Part shown: positions 17,463 through 25,673 of the stretch, piece by piece
Layout: the number at the start of each line of letters is the position of its first letter
How positions within the stretch are numbered: the first letter of the stretch is position 1
NCBI GenBank assembly: GCA_016790225.1
Contig: JAEUOZ010000049.1
Span: forward strand, 1-37,297
Direction: 5' to 3'
Origin: Rubrivivax sp.
GTDB lineage: Bacteria > Pseudomonadota > Gammaproteobacteria > Burkholderiales > Burkholderiaceae
Length of the DNA: 37,297 bases
The notes under the pieces: generated by a model
Seen by the model: only the letters and a program-made list of their open reading frames with translations
Told to the model about the DNA's origin: nothing
The model's database searches: none
Program-made: the position numbers and the translations under genes

Positions 17463-18440
17463 TCAGGCTGCGCCGAGAGATCGCGCGCTTCGATCAGCCC
17501 AGAGCCGCCGGCTGCGTGCGGCCTCGTCCAGCGTGCGGCGGTGAACGTCCACGGTTTGGGACAGGTCGCGACCGTAGCCACCCGCCATCGAGACCGCTAC
17601 CGGGATCGCCCGCTCACGCAGCCAGTCGAAGACCAGCCGGTCGCGGCTTGCGAGACCGTCAAAGCTGAGCTTCAGCCGGCCCAGCCGATCACCTTCGTGC
17701 GGATCGGCCCCCGCCAGGTAGAAGGCCAGGATCGGCGGGCCCGGCTGAAAGCGCCGCTCCACCTGCGCCAAGGCATCGCCCAGCGCGGCGAGGTAGGCCT
17801 CGTCCCTGCAGCCATCCGGCAGATCGACGTCCAGGTCCCCCGATTCCTTGCGAAAGGGGAAGTTCTTCTGCCCGTGCAGGGAGAGCGTGAAGACGCTCGG
17901 GTCCTCGCGAAAGATGGCGGCCGTGCCATTGCCCTGGTGCACATCGAGGTCGATCACCAGGACGCGCAGCAAGCCCCGCTGTGGCCCCCGAGAGCGCAGT
18001 CGATGCCACTCGGCCTGCATCAGCCGTGCGGCCACGGCCACGTCGTTGAAGACGCAGTAGCCGCTGCCCTTGTGCGCATAGGCGTGGTGGGTGCCGCCGG
18101 CCAGGTTGGCGGCCACGCCTTCGTCGTCCAGCAACGCCGCACGCGCCGCGGCGATCGTGGCGCCCACCGAGCGGCGCGCGCGCTCAACCATCCGCGGCGA
18201 CCAGGGAAATCCGATCTCGCGCTGCTGCGCGGCGCTGGTCGTGCCATGCACCACCGCGTCGATCCAGGCCGGGTCGTGCGCCAGCGCCAGTTCGCCGTCG
18301 CTGGCGGCCGGGGCTTCCTGCACGCTCACGCCGCGCGGATCGGCCTGCACTTGCTCGCGCAGCAGCCGGTACTTGGACATCGGAAAGCTGTGGCCCGGCG
18401 GCAGCGGCAGCACAAAGTGATCGGAATGAAAGGCGCGCAT
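17463..18440 (-). CDS. Histone deacetylase-like zinc amidohydrolase
   Basis: This is a 325-aa bacterial member of the arginase/deacetylase superfamily (acetoin-utilisation AcuC/HDAC type). Catalytic His pair His118-His119 lies in AGGTHHAYAHKGSGYCVFNDVA. The zinc ligands are Asp166 and His168 (VIDLDVHQGNG) and Asp246 (YLAGADPHEGDRLG). A GGYGRD motif near residue 290 supplies the transition-state Tyr position. All key residues are present, so it should be active on an acetylated lysine, polyamine or small amide; the substrate is unknown. It is the first gene of the leftward series, and its start faces the phasin promoter. The region upstream of its start is shared with the PhaR-like site. Confidence 0.92.
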   Translation of the reverse strand: MRAFHSDHFVLPLPPGHSFPMSKYRLLREQVQADPRGVSVQEAPAASDGELALAHDPAWIDAVVHGTTSAAQQREIGFPWSPRMVERARRSVGATIAAARAALLDDEGVAANLAGGTHHAYAHKGSGYCVFNDVAVAARLMQAEWHRLRSRGPQRGLLRVLVIDLDVHQGNGTAAIFREDPSVFTLSLHGQKNFPFRKESGDLDVDLPDGCRDEAYLAALGDALAQVERRFQPGPPILAFYLAGADPHEGDRLGRLKLSFDGLASRDRLVFDWLRERAIPVAVSMAGGYGRDLSQTVDVHRRTLDEAARSRRLWADRSARSLGAA

Positions 18441-18472
18441 CGCAGCTGGATTCTAGAAAGGCGGCTCTAGTT

Positions 18473-18487
18473 TGTTGCGGTGCAGCA
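18473..18487. promoter_or_regulatory. PhaR-like operator, upstream copy
   Basis: TGTTGCGGTGCAGCA is a near-palindrome with a TTGC-N3-GCAG core. It differs by one core base from the CTGC-N3-GCAG motif reported for the PHA-granule repressor PhaR of Paracoccus. It lies 8 bp upstream of the phasin -35 element and 33 bp upstream of the deacetylase start codon. Repressor binding is inferred. Confidence 0.5.
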
Positions 18488-18495
18488 AAAAGTTC

Positions 18496-18523
18496 TTGCA
18501 AAGCTCCGTGGCAACCCTATACT
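18496..18523 (+). promoter_or_regulatory. Sigma-70-type promoter of the phasin gene
   Basis: TTGCAA (18496-18501) and TATACT (18518-18523), separated by 16 bp, form a good -35/-10 pair for this GC-rich DNA. Transcription would start near 18530, inside or beside the downstream PhaR-like palindrome, which suits steric repression. Confidence 0.6.
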
Positions 18524-18531
18524 TCGTTCCA

Positions 18532-18546
18532 TGCTGCAGTGCAGCA
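18532..18546. promoter_or_regulatory. PhaR-like operator, downstream copy
   Basis: TGCTGCAGTGCAGCA is a perfect palindrome with 7-bp arms and the exact core CTGC-AGT-GCAG at 18534-18544. It overlaps the expected transcription start of the phasin gene. PhaR is known to repress phaP when no granules are present and to be titrated by PHA granules. I infer the same logic here. No phaR gene lies in the window. Confidence 0.65.
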
Positions 18547-18586
18547 ATGATTGTCCAGACCCTCAACCCCCTCAAAGGAGCTCACC

Positions 18587-19144
18587 ATGTCCTACCTGAC
18601 CGCTGAACAAGTCCTGGCTGCCCAGAAGGCCAACCTCGAAGTCCTCTTCGGCCTGACCGAGAAGGCCTACGCGGGCGTCGAGAAGCTCGTCGAACTGAAC
18701 CTGCAAGTCGCCAAGGCCGCTCTGAGCGAAGCCTCGGAAAACACGCAAGCCGCCCTGTCGGTGAAGGACGCGCAAGAACTGCTGGCTCTCCAGCAAGCCA
18801 TGCTGCAGCCCGCCGCCGAGAAGGCCGCCGCCTACAGCCGCCGCGTGTACGAAATCGCCGCCGCCACCAACGCTGACGTGACCAAGGTTGCCGAAAGCCA
18901 GATGGCCGACGCACAGAAGAAGTTCATGACCATGGTCGACGGCGCCGTCAAGAACGCGCCCGCCGGCACGGAAAACGCCGTGAGCCTGGTGAAGTCCGCC
19001 GTTGCCGCCGCCAACAACGCTTTCGAAAGCGTGCAGAAGGCCGCCAAGCAAGCCACGGATGTCGCCGAAGCCAACTTCCAGGCCATGACCAGCACCGCCG
19101 TCAAGGCCACCGCTGCCCCGGCCAAGGCCCGTCGCGCCGCCTGA
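18587..19144 (+). CDS. phaP: Phasin, PHA granule-associated protein
   Basis: Phasins coat polyhydroxyalkanoate granules and control their size. This 185-aa protein is Ala/Lys/Glu-rich and almost wholly helical. It starts [40 protein letters not shown], typical of the PhaP family, and ends in an Ala/Lys-rich tail ([13 protein letters not shown]). There are no cysteines and no signal peptide. I chose the ATG at 18587, since AAAGGAG lies 7 nt upstream; an in-frame ATG at 18551 lies before that site. The promoter is flanked by two PhaR-like palindromes, and an intrinsic terminator follows at 19298. It is monocistronic. Codon use is strongly biased towards preferred codons, as expected for a very abundant protein. 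Confidence 0.95.
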   Translation: MSYLTAEQVLAAQKANLEVLFGLTEKAYAGVEKLVELNLQVAKAALSEASENTQAALSVKDAQELLALQQAMLQPAAEKAAAYSRRVYEIAAATNADVTKVAESQMADAQKKFMTMVDGAVKNAPAGTENAVSLVKSAVAAANNAFESVQKAAKQATDVAEANFQAMTSTAVKATAAPAKARRAA

Positions 19145-19297
19145 GAGATACCGGTCGACCGAGTCGCCCGCCGCGCAGGGAACTTTCTGCACGTGGGCCA
19201 CTCCGAGACCCTGCAGGTTGGCTGAAAGGCCAGCCGGCAGCTCTCGGAAGGTTGACTCCCGGACCGGTGGCGGACCCCTCTCCCGCTGGTCTTTGTG

Positions 19298-19331
19298 GGC
19301 CCGGTCGTTTGACCGGGCCTGTTTCTTTTTT
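19298..19331 (+). terminator. Rho-independent terminator of the phasin gene
   Basis: GGCCCGGTC pairs perfectly with GACCGGGCC around a GTTT loop (9-bp stem). It is followed by TGTTTCTTTTTT. It lies about 155 nt after the phasin stop and is the strongest intrinsic terminator in this half of the window. Confidence 0.9.
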
Positions 19332-19508
19332 GGGGCCGGATGCGCCGCTCGGCAGCGGAAAGCCTGTCCAGACGGCATACCGCACAGACCCCGCCGTCCC
19401 GCCGTCCCGCCATCTCGCCTGAGGCTGAGGCACCCGTCGGACCCTGCAGGCCCCTAGATTTTGGGGGTGCGCACCACGCTTGAGCTTGTCGCCCGCCCTC
19501 GATACTCA

Positions 19509-19522
19509 GTGACAAAGGTCAC
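19509..19522. promoter_or_regulatory. CRP/FNR-like half-site pair upstream of metalloprotease gene
   Basis: GTGACAAAGGTCAC contains GTGA-N6-TCAC, the core spacing of CRP-family sites, and is a perfect 5-bp-armed inverted repeat. It lies only 20 bp before the start codon, so if bound it would be more likely to block than to activate. A short palindrome can also arise by chance. Confidence 0.3.
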
Positions 19523-19542
19523 GATCCGAGAGGGAGACGGGG

Positions 19543-22500
19543 ATGAAGAAGCTGGGGCAATGGCTGGTTTTCTGGTGCTGCGCGTTCGTGCTGATCGGCA
19601 CCGCCACGGCACAAGGAGCGGCCCAGGCCGTCGTGCCCAACGACGCCATTTCGCTCTCGCGGATGTACGCCGACACGCGCAGCAGCTTTGTGCTGCAAGG
19701 CGTGAACGTCCAGGATGTCGGTCTGGCCAACCTGGAGATCCGCAACGCCGAGGTCTTCGCGCCAGGCTCGCGGCTGGTGGCCAGCGACGGCAAGACCGCG
19801 CGCGTGCTGCCGCGGCCCAAGACACGCTTCCTTCGCGGCACCATCAACGGCAATGCCCGCACGACGGCGGCCTTGAGCATCACGCCGGAAGGCGCGATCA
19901 CCGGCCTCATGACCGATGGCATGCGCAAGTGGGAACTGCGTCGGCGGACGGCGGACAGCACGATCGAAGCGGTTCTGGTCCAGGCACGGGACCCCAATGC
20001 CACGGCGCCAAACGCCACCAGCTGCGGCAATGACCGGCTCGTCGAGCCGCCGCAGATGAGCCAGGCGCGCTCAGTGGTCGCGCCGTCGAACCAGCCCGTC
20101 CCACCGAGCCTGGCCCCGGGCCAGCTGTATCGCGCCACGATCGCCATCGAGACGGACTTCGAGTTCTATACCCGCATGGGCAGCAACCCGACGACAGCCC
20201 ACAACTACATCGGCAACCTCTTCAACTATGTCAGCGGCATCTACGAGCTGGAGACCCAGACGCAGCTCGTGGTCGGTGACACCTTCCTGTGGACGACTGC
20301 CAGCGACCCCTGGGTCGAGATGGGCGGGACCTGGTGCCGGCTCGCGGAGTTCGGACGCTACTGGCGCGACAACCGCGGCGCGGTGACGCGCACCCTGGCG
20401 CACTTCCTCAGCGGCGCCAACCTGGGCGGCGGCATCGCCTGGCTGAATACCTTGTGCATGGGCACCCAGTCGGCCATTTCGCCCACCAACTGCGCAAGCG
20501 TGGGCACGGACTTTGTCTTCGGGGGCTACGGCGTCAGCGCCAACCTGGACGGCATCATCAACTCCACGTCCGGCCCGGCCTGGGACGCGGTGGTGGTGGC
20601 CCATGAACTGGGCCACAACTTCGCGTCGCCGCACGCGCACTGCTACGGCGGCGTAGCCGGTCAGGCAAACCCGGTGGATGCCTGCTGGAATACCGAAACC
20701 GGCAACGGCTGCTACGCCGGCGCGAGCACCGGCCTGCCGGGTGTGGGCGCCCTGTTCGGCGGCACCAGCGGCGCCCGCCACGGCACGATCATGAGCTATT
20801 GCCACCAGCAAAACGGCGGCATCGGCAACATTGCGGGGACCTTCGGCAAGAACCACCTCTACGGCGTGGCCGCCGGGCGGATCTCGGATCTGATGGCCAA
20901 CCGCGTCGCCCAGGTGGCCACCAACAACCCGAGCTGCCTGCCCATCGTCAGCACCGCAACGGCGAGCGTGCAGTTCAGCGCGGCCAGCTACACGGTGGCT
21001 GAAAACGTGGCGAGCGGCCAGGTGACGATCCAGGTCACGCGCGGCAGCAGCGCCGGCACGGCGTCCGTCGACTACGCCACCAGCAATGGCACGGCCAGCG
21101 CGGGCTCCGACTACACGGCCACCAGCGGCACCTTGAACTTTGCGGCAGGCGTTTCGACCCAGAGCTTCACGGTGCCCATCCTGAACAACAGCATCCAGGA
21201 GCCGACCGAGACGCTCAATCTGGCGCTGAGCAACCCCGTGAACCTCACGCTGGGGACACCTTCCACGGCCACGATCAGCATCACCGATGACGATCCGGTG
21301 GCGGGCACGACGGTGCAGTTTGCGGCGGCCGCCTACAGCGTCGGCGAATCCGCGGGTTCGGTGACAGTCACCGTCCAGCGCAGCAACAGCGTGGGCAATG
21401 CCTCGGTCAGCTACGCCACCAGCAACGGCACGGCCACGGCTGGATCGGACTACGTCGGCTCGGGCGGCACGCTCAACTTCACGCCGGGCGTGAGTGCGCT
21501 CAGCTTCCAGGTGCCGATCACGAATGACAGCAGCTCCGAGCCCTCGGAGACCTTCACGATCACGCTCAGCAACGCGACGGGCCTGACCCTCGGCGCGACA
21601 TCTTCAACCACCGTGACCATCGTCGATGACGATGCGCCGCCGGCTTCGCTGCTGCAGTTCTCGGCGGCCAACTACAGCGTGAACGAAGGGGTTGCGTCGG
21701 TGGCCATCACCGTGACGCGCAGCAACACCACAGGCACCGCCACGGTGAGCTTTGCCACCGCGAACGGCAGCGCCCTGGCGGGATCGGACTACACGGCGCG
21801 CACCGGCACCCTGAGCTTTGCCGCCGGCGTGGCAAGCCGCACCTTCACGGTGGCGATCCTCAACGACACCACGCCGGAGAGCAACGAAACCTTCAGCATC
21901 GCGCTGAGCAGCCCGAACGGCGCTGCCCTGGGCGCCAACGCCACCACCACGGTAACGATCGTCGACAACGACACGGTCAGCACACCGACGATCCAGTTCA
22001 GCAGCGCGACGGCCAGCGTCAATGAGGGCGCGGGTGTCGTCAACCTGAGCGTCACGCGCTCCAGCGGCGCAGGTTCGTCCACCGTCAATTTCGCCACGGC
22101 CAGTGGCACGGCCACCTCGGGCGCCGATTTCACGGCAACCAGCGGCCAGATCAGCTTCGCCGCGGGAGAGACCTCAAAGACGATTGCCGTGCCGATCCTC
22201 AACGACACGGCCGCCGAGAGCACCGAAACCTTCACGGTGACCCTCAGTGCGCCCAGCGGCGCCACGCTGGGCAGCCCGGCCTCCGCCACCGTCAGCATCA
22301 TCGACAACGACTCGCCGCCGCCGGCCGCCACCCTGCAGTTCAGCGCCTCCAGCTACAGCGTGGGCGAATCAGGGGGTCAGGTGACGATCACCGTCACGCG
22401 CAGCAACGGCACCGGCTCGGCGTCGGTCAACTACGCCACCAGCGCCGGCACGGCCGCGGCAGGATCCGACTTCACTGCGACCAGCGGCACGCTGAGCTTT

Positions 22501-22998
22501 GCCTCGGGAGAGACCTCGCGCACGTTCTCGGTGCCCATCCTGAATGACAGCACGCCGGAAAGCACCGAGAGCTTCAACCTCAGCCTGAGCAACCCGACTG
22601 GGGGCGCCGTGCTGGGCAGCCCGGCGACGGCCAGCGTGACGATCACGGATGACGACAGCGCTGGCGGCGTGACCGTGGCGTTCCAACGGGCCAGCCTTAC
22701 GGTCGGCGAAGGCGCCACAAGCGTCGCGGTCACGGTGATCCGCAGCAGCGGCGTCGGGACGGCGACGGTGTCTTTCACCACCGTCAACGGCTCGGCGATC
22801 GCCGGCTCTGACTACACCGCGCGCAGCGGCACACTCAGCTTCGCAGCAGGCGTCACCAGCCGCACTTTCACGGTCGCCATCCTCAATGACACGTTGGCCG
22901 AGGGCGCGGAGACCTTCAGCATCGTGCTGAGCAGCCCGGTCGGCGCCACGCTGGGTGCGATTGCGTCAACGACAGTCACGATCACGGACAACGACTGA
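19543..22998 (+). CDS. Secreted zinc metalloprotease with six Calx-beta repeats
   Basis: This is an 1151-aa extracellular protein. A signal peptide (MKKLGQWLVFWCCAFVLIG, then ATAQG) is followed by a propeptide-like region to about residue 195 and a reprolysin/M12-like catalytic domain. The zinc site is HELGHNFASPHAHC: His354, Glu355, His358 and His364. The Met-turn is at Met417 (IMSYCH). From residue 476 to the end there are six Calx-beta domains of about 107-115 residues, starting near 476, 591, 704, 817, 931 and 1045. Each ends in an acidic DDD or DND calcium-binding-type motif. There is no C-terminal sorting signal such as PEP-CTERM, and the protein stops right after repeat six. Type II secretion is the likely route; the substrate is unknown. 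The start has GAGGGAGACGGGG just before it. It stands alone between hairpins. Confidence 0.9.
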   Translation: MKKLGQWLVFWCCAFVLIGTATAQGAAQAVVPNDAISLSRMYADTRSSFVLQGVNVQDVGLANLEIRNAEVFAPGSRLVASDGKTARVLPRPKTRFLRGTINGNARTTAALSITPEGAITGLMTDGMRKWELRRRTADSTIEAVLVQARDPNATAPNATSCGNDRLVEPPQMSQARSVVAPSNQPVPPSLAPGQLYRATIAIETDFEFYTRMGSNPTTAHNYIGNLFNYVSGIYELETQTQLVVGDTFLWTTASDPWVEMGGTWCRLAEFGRYWRDNRGAVTRTLAHFLSGANLGGGIAWLNTLCMGTQSAISPTNCASVGTDFVFGGYGVSANLDGIINSTSGPAWDAVVVAHELGHNFASPHAHCYGGVAGQANPVDACWNTETGNGCYAGASTGLPGVGALFGGTSGARHGTIMSYCHQQNGGIGNIAGTFGKNHLYGVAAGRISDLMANRVAQVATNNPSCLPIVSTATASVQFSAASYTVAENVASGQVTIQVTRGSSAGTASVDYATSNGTASAGSDYTATSGTLNFAAGVSTQSFTVPILNNSIQEPTETLNLALSNPVNLTLGTPSTATISITDDDPVAGTTVQFAAAAYSVGESAGSVTVTVQRSNSVGNASVSYATSNGTATAGSDYVGSGGTLNFTPGVSALSFQVPITNDSSSEPSETFTITLSNATGLTLGATSSTTVTIVDDDAPPASLLQFSAANYSVNEGVASVAITVTRSNTTGTATVSFATANGSALAGSDYTARTGTLSFAAGVASRTFTVAILNDTTPESNETFSIALSSPNGAALGANATTTVTIVDNDTVSTPTIQFSSATASVNEGAGVVNLSVTRSSGAGSSTVNFATASGTATSGADFTATSGQISFAAGETSKTIAVPILNDTAAESTETFTVTLSAPSGATLGSPASATVSIIDNDSPPPAATLQFSASSYSVGESGGQVTITVTRSNGTGSASVNYATSAGTAAAGSDFTATSGTLSFASGETSRTFSVPILNDSTPESTESFNLSLSNPTGGAVLGSPATASVTITDDDSAGGVTVAFQRASLTVGEGATSVAVTVIRSSGVGTATVSFTTVNGSAIAGSDYTARSGTLSFAAGVTSRTFTVAILNDTLAEGAETFSIVLSSPVGATLGAIASTTVTITDND
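20968..22995 (+). repeat. Six tandem Calx-beta coding units
   Basis: The units are about 340 bp each. By protein reading, units 3 and 6 are closest to each other (GSDYTAR, TFTVAILNDT, TTVTI shared), as are units 1 with 2 and 4 with 5. That suggests stepwise or block duplication rather than recent slippage. The units differ enough in sequence that the array should be stable and easy to assemble. Confidence 0.75.
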
Positions 22999-23007
22999 CG
23001 CGCCTGA

Positions 23008-23049
23008 CGGCCGCTGGCCCGCCCGGGAAATCGGGCGACCCAGCGGCCG
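23008..23049 (+). terminator. Large GC hairpin after the metalloprotease gene, possible terminator
   Basis: The outer stem CGGCCGCTGG/CCAGCGGCCG (10 bp) encloses an inner stem CGCCCG/CGGGCG with a GGAAAT loop. It begins 10 nt after the stop codon. No continuous T-tract follows (CTTCATATGCTTTTA), so it may act as a weak terminator or an mRNA 3'-end stabiliser. Confidence 0.6.
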
Positions 23050-23050
23050 C

Positions 23051-23114
23051 TTCATATGCTTTTACATATAAATAACTGAAAACAAAGTCGTTCTCAATCT
23101 TTTGAGGGATCCCT
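23051..23114. promoter_or_regulatory. AT-rich regulatory region upstream of the sulfur-assimilation cluster
   Basis: This stretch is markedly richer in A and T than its surroundings. It contains an inverted repeat CTCAA-TCTT-TTGAG (23093-23106) and an overlapping palindrome AGGGATCCCT (23105-23114). No textbook -35/-10 pair stands out, as expected for an activator-dependent promoter. A CysB-type LysR activator is the usual regulator of such clusters, but the binding site is not identifiable by eye. Confidence 0.4.
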
Positions 23115-23148
23115 AGAGTGCCGGTAGTCCCCTGCTACCCCACGCTTC

Positions 23149-23916
23149 ATGGACCCCCTCGCACCCCTCAGCGGCTTTCTGGTCGGCGCCATCGTCGGCA
23201 TGACGGGCGTGGGCGGCGGCTCCCTGATGACGCCGCTGCTGATGGGCGTGTTCAAGCTGAACCCGGCCGTCGCCATCGGCACCGATCTGTGGTTTGCGGC
23301 GCTCACCAAATCCGGCGGCTCCTGGGCCCATTGGAGCCACGGGCAGGTTGACCGTCGCATCACGCTGCTGCTGCTGGGCGGCAGCCTGCCGGCCGCGGCC
23401 TTCACGATCGGGCTGATGCACCTCACGGGCATCACCAAGGGCTGGGCCAGCGCGCTGACTTTCTCGCTGGGCATCGCGCTGCTGCTGACGGCCGTGGCAG
23501 TCTTCTTCAAGCCGACCTGGCAGCGCCTGGGCCTCTGGCTGGAACGCTGGCTCACGCCAGCACGCAAGCCGGCCTTCACCGTGGCGGCCGGTGCGGTGCT
23601 GGGCGTGCTGGTGACGCTCAGTTCCATCGGCGCCGGCGCACTGGGCGCCACCCTGATCCTGCTGCTCTATCCGCGCCTGCCCACGCTGCGGCTGGTCGGC
23701 ACCGACATCGCTCACGCCGTGCCGCTGACGCTGCTGGCCGGCATCGGCCACGCCACGCTGGGCCATGTCGACTGGGGGCTGCTGGCCGCGCTGCTGCTGG
23801 GCTCGCTGCCCGGCATCTGGCTGGGTGCCCAGCTGGCGCGCCGCCTGCCGGAGCGACTGGTGCGCACGCTGCTGAGTCTCTCGCTGATCACCGCCGGCCT
23901 GAAGGTCATCCACTGA
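23149..23916 (+). CDS. TauE/SafE-family sulfite/sulfonate exporter
   Basis: This is a 255-aa integral membrane protein of the TauE/SafE (DUF81) family with about 7-8 hydrophobic segments. It has the family N-terminal motif GFLVGAIVGMTGVGGGSLMTPLL and a second related half, AGAVLGVLVTLSSIGAGALGATLI. Members export small sulfur anions such as sulfite or sulfonates. As the first gene of a sulfate-reduction cluster, 21 nt before cysI, a role in exporting excess sulfite or moving a sulfur oxyanion is plausible, though direction and substrate are not proven. Confidence 0.88.
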   Translation: MDPLAPLSGFLVGAIVGMTGVGGGSLMTPLLMGVFKLNPAVAIGTDLWFAALTKSGGSWAHWSHGQVDRRITLLLLGGSLPAAAFTIGLMHLTGITKGWASALTFSLGIALLLTAVAVFFKPTWQRLGLWLERWLTPARKPAFTVAAGAVLGVLVTLSSIGAGALGATLILLLYPRLPTLRLVGTDIAHAVPLTLLAGIGHATLGHVDWGLLAALLLGSLPGIWLGAQLARRLPERLVRTLLSLSLITAGLKVIH

Positions 23917-23937
23917 ATTCACCCGCCAGACGACCCC

Positions 23938-25665
23938 ATGTACCGCTACACCGCCTTCGACCGCCAGTTTGTGCTCAGCCGCGCCGCACAGTACCGCGAT
24001 CAGCTGACGCGCAACCTCAGCGGCGAGCTGTCGGACGAGGCCTTCCGGCCGCTGCGTCTGCAGAACGGCTGGTATGTGCAGCGTCATGCGCCGATGCTGC
24101 GCGTGGCCGTGCCCTATGGCGAGCTGTCCTCGCGCCAGCTGCGTGCGCTGGCGCGCATCGCGCGCGAGTTCGATCTGCAGGATGCCGGCACGCCGCAGCA
24201 GCGCGGCGGTTTTGGCCACTTCACGACGCGCCAGAACCTGCAGTTCAACTGGATTCCCCTGGCGCGCAGTGCCGACGTGATGGAGCTGCTGGCCGAGGTG
24301 GACATGCACGGCATCCAGACCAGCGGCAACTGCATCCGCAACATCACCAGCGACGCCCTGGCCGGCATCGCGCCGGACGAGATCGTCGATCCGCGGCCCT
24401 ACTGCGAGATCCTGCGCCAGTGGAGCACGCTGCACCCCGAGTTCGCCTTCCTGCCGCGCAAGTTCAAGATCGCCGTCAGCGGCGCCGCCGAGGACCGCGC
24501 GGCCATCCGATGGCACGATGTGGGCCTGCAGCTGCGTCGCAACGCACAGGGCGAGGTCGGCTTCGAGGTCTTCGTCGGGGGTGGCATGGGCCGCACGCCG
24601 GTGGTGGCGCCGCGCATCGCCAGCTTTGTGCCCTGGCAGCAGATCCTCGTCTACCTCGAGGCCATCGTGCGCGTCTACAACCGCTTCGGCCGGCGCGACA
24701 ACCTCTACAAGGCGCGCATCAAGATCCTGGTGAAGGCCGAGGGACAGCGCTTCTTCGATGCCGTCCAGGCCGAGTTCGAGGCCATCCTGCGCGACGATCC
24801 CGCGGGCCATGAGCAGATCATTCCGCAGGCCGAGCGGGATCGCGTCAGCGCGCACTTTGCGATGCCGGCTGCGCCGCAACCCGTCACGCCGGCGGCGCTG
24901 GACGCCCGGGCCGATGCGCCCGCGGCCTTCAGCCGCTGGCTGCAGCGCAACGTGCAGGCGCACCGGCTGCCGCAGCTGCGCGCGGTGACGCTGTCGCTCA
25001 AGCGGGCCGGCCTGCCGCCCGGCGACGTGACGGCGGATCAGATGGACGCCGCGGCCGATCTGGCTGAACGGTTCAGCAACGGCGAGCTGCGTGTCACGCA
25101 CGATCAGAACCTGCTGCTGCCCTGGGTTCACGAAGCGGATCTTCGCGCGCTGTGGATCGCCGCCCGGGAGCTGGGCTTCGCCACGCCCAATCTGGGCCTG
25201 ATCACCGACATGATCGCCTGCCCGGGCGGTGACCTTTGCGCGCTGGCCAACGCGCGCTCGCTGCCCGTCGCTGCCGCGCTCAACGAGCGCTTCGACGATC
25301 TGGACGCGCAGGCCGACATCGGAGACCTGGATCTCCATATCAGCGGCTGCATCAACAGCTGCGGCCACCACCACAGCGGTCACATCGGCATCCTCGGCGT
25401 CGACAAGGACGGCACCGAGTGGTACCAGCTGACGCTGGGCGGCTCCGATGGCTCGACGCTCAGCGGCGAGGCGCTCGCCGGCAAAGTGATCGGCCCCGCC
25501 TTCGCAGCCGACGAGATCGTCGATGCCGTCGAAGCCGTCATCGAAACCTACCTGGCGCAGCGCAGCAGCAGCGCCGAGCGGTTTGTGCAGACCGTCCGCC
25601 GCATCGGCAGCGCTCCCTTCCGCGCCGCCACGGATGCCGTGCGCCAGACCACCGCCGTCCAGTGA
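23938..25665 (+). CDS. cysI: Assimilatory sulfite reductase, siroheme/4Fe-4S subunit
   Basis: This 575-aa cytoplasmic enzyme reduces sulfite to sulfide with six electrons. The nitrite/sulfite reductase ferredoxin-like half-domains and two catalytic halves are present. The Fe-S/siroheme cysteines are Cys428 and Cys434 (ACPGGDLCALANARS) and Cys471 and Cys475 (GCINSCGHHHSGHIG), the correct C-x5-C and C-x3-C pattern. The siroheme-binding Arg-rich N-terminal region includes GGFGHFTTRQNLQFNWI. It could formally be a nitrite reductase by family alone, but the cysHDN neighbours make sulfite the substrate. No cysJ flavoprotein lies nearby. The ribosome-binding site is weak, so coupling to the exporter gene upstream is likely. 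Confidence 0.94.
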   Translation: MYRYTAFDRQFVLSRAAQYRDQLTRNLSGELSDEAFRPLRLQNGWYVQRHAPMLRVAVPYGELSSRQLRALARIAREFDLQDAGTPQQRGGFGHFTTRQNLQFNWIPLARSADVMELLAEVDMHGIQTSGNCIRNITSDALAGIAPDEIVDPRPYCEILRQWSTLHPEFAFLPRKFKIAVSGAAEDRAAIRWHDVGLQLRRNAQGEVGFEVFVGGGMGRTPVVAPRIASFVPWQQILVYLEAIVRVYNRFGRRDNLYKARIKILVKAEGQRFFDAVQAEFEAILRDDPAGHEQIIPQAERDRVSAHFAMPAAPQPVTPAALDARADAPAAFSRWLQRNVQAHRLPQLRAVTLSLKRAGLPPGDVTADQMDAAADLAERFSNGELRVTHDQNLLLPWVHEADLRALWIAARELGFATPNLGLITDMIACPGGDLCALANARSLPVAAALNERFDDLDAQADIGDLDLHISGCINSCGHHHSGHIGILGVDKDGTEWYQLTLGGSDGSTLSGEALAGKVIGPAFAADEIVDAVEAVIETYLAQRSSSAERFVQTVRRIGSAPFRAATDAVRQTTAVQ

Positions 25666-25673
25666 GGCCCCGC

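Larger units (their letters stand above)
19145..19542. other. Intergenic stretch between phasin and metalloprotease
   Basis: These 398 bp hold the phasin terminator (19298-19331) and the regulatory region of the metalloprotease gene, including a GTGAC/GTCAC inverted repeat at 19509-19522. I see no credible gene, tRNA or structured RNA in the rest. Confidence 0.6.

Noticed and set aside
23091..23110. Possible Fur-like box before the sulfur cluster
   Set aside because: Only a loose partial match to one half of the Fur consensus; the genes downstream are sulfur genes.
23113..25383. 756-codon minus-strand frame opposite the exporter gene and cysI
   Set aside because: The plus strand carries cysI with all cluster cysteines; the antisense product has no recognisable motif.
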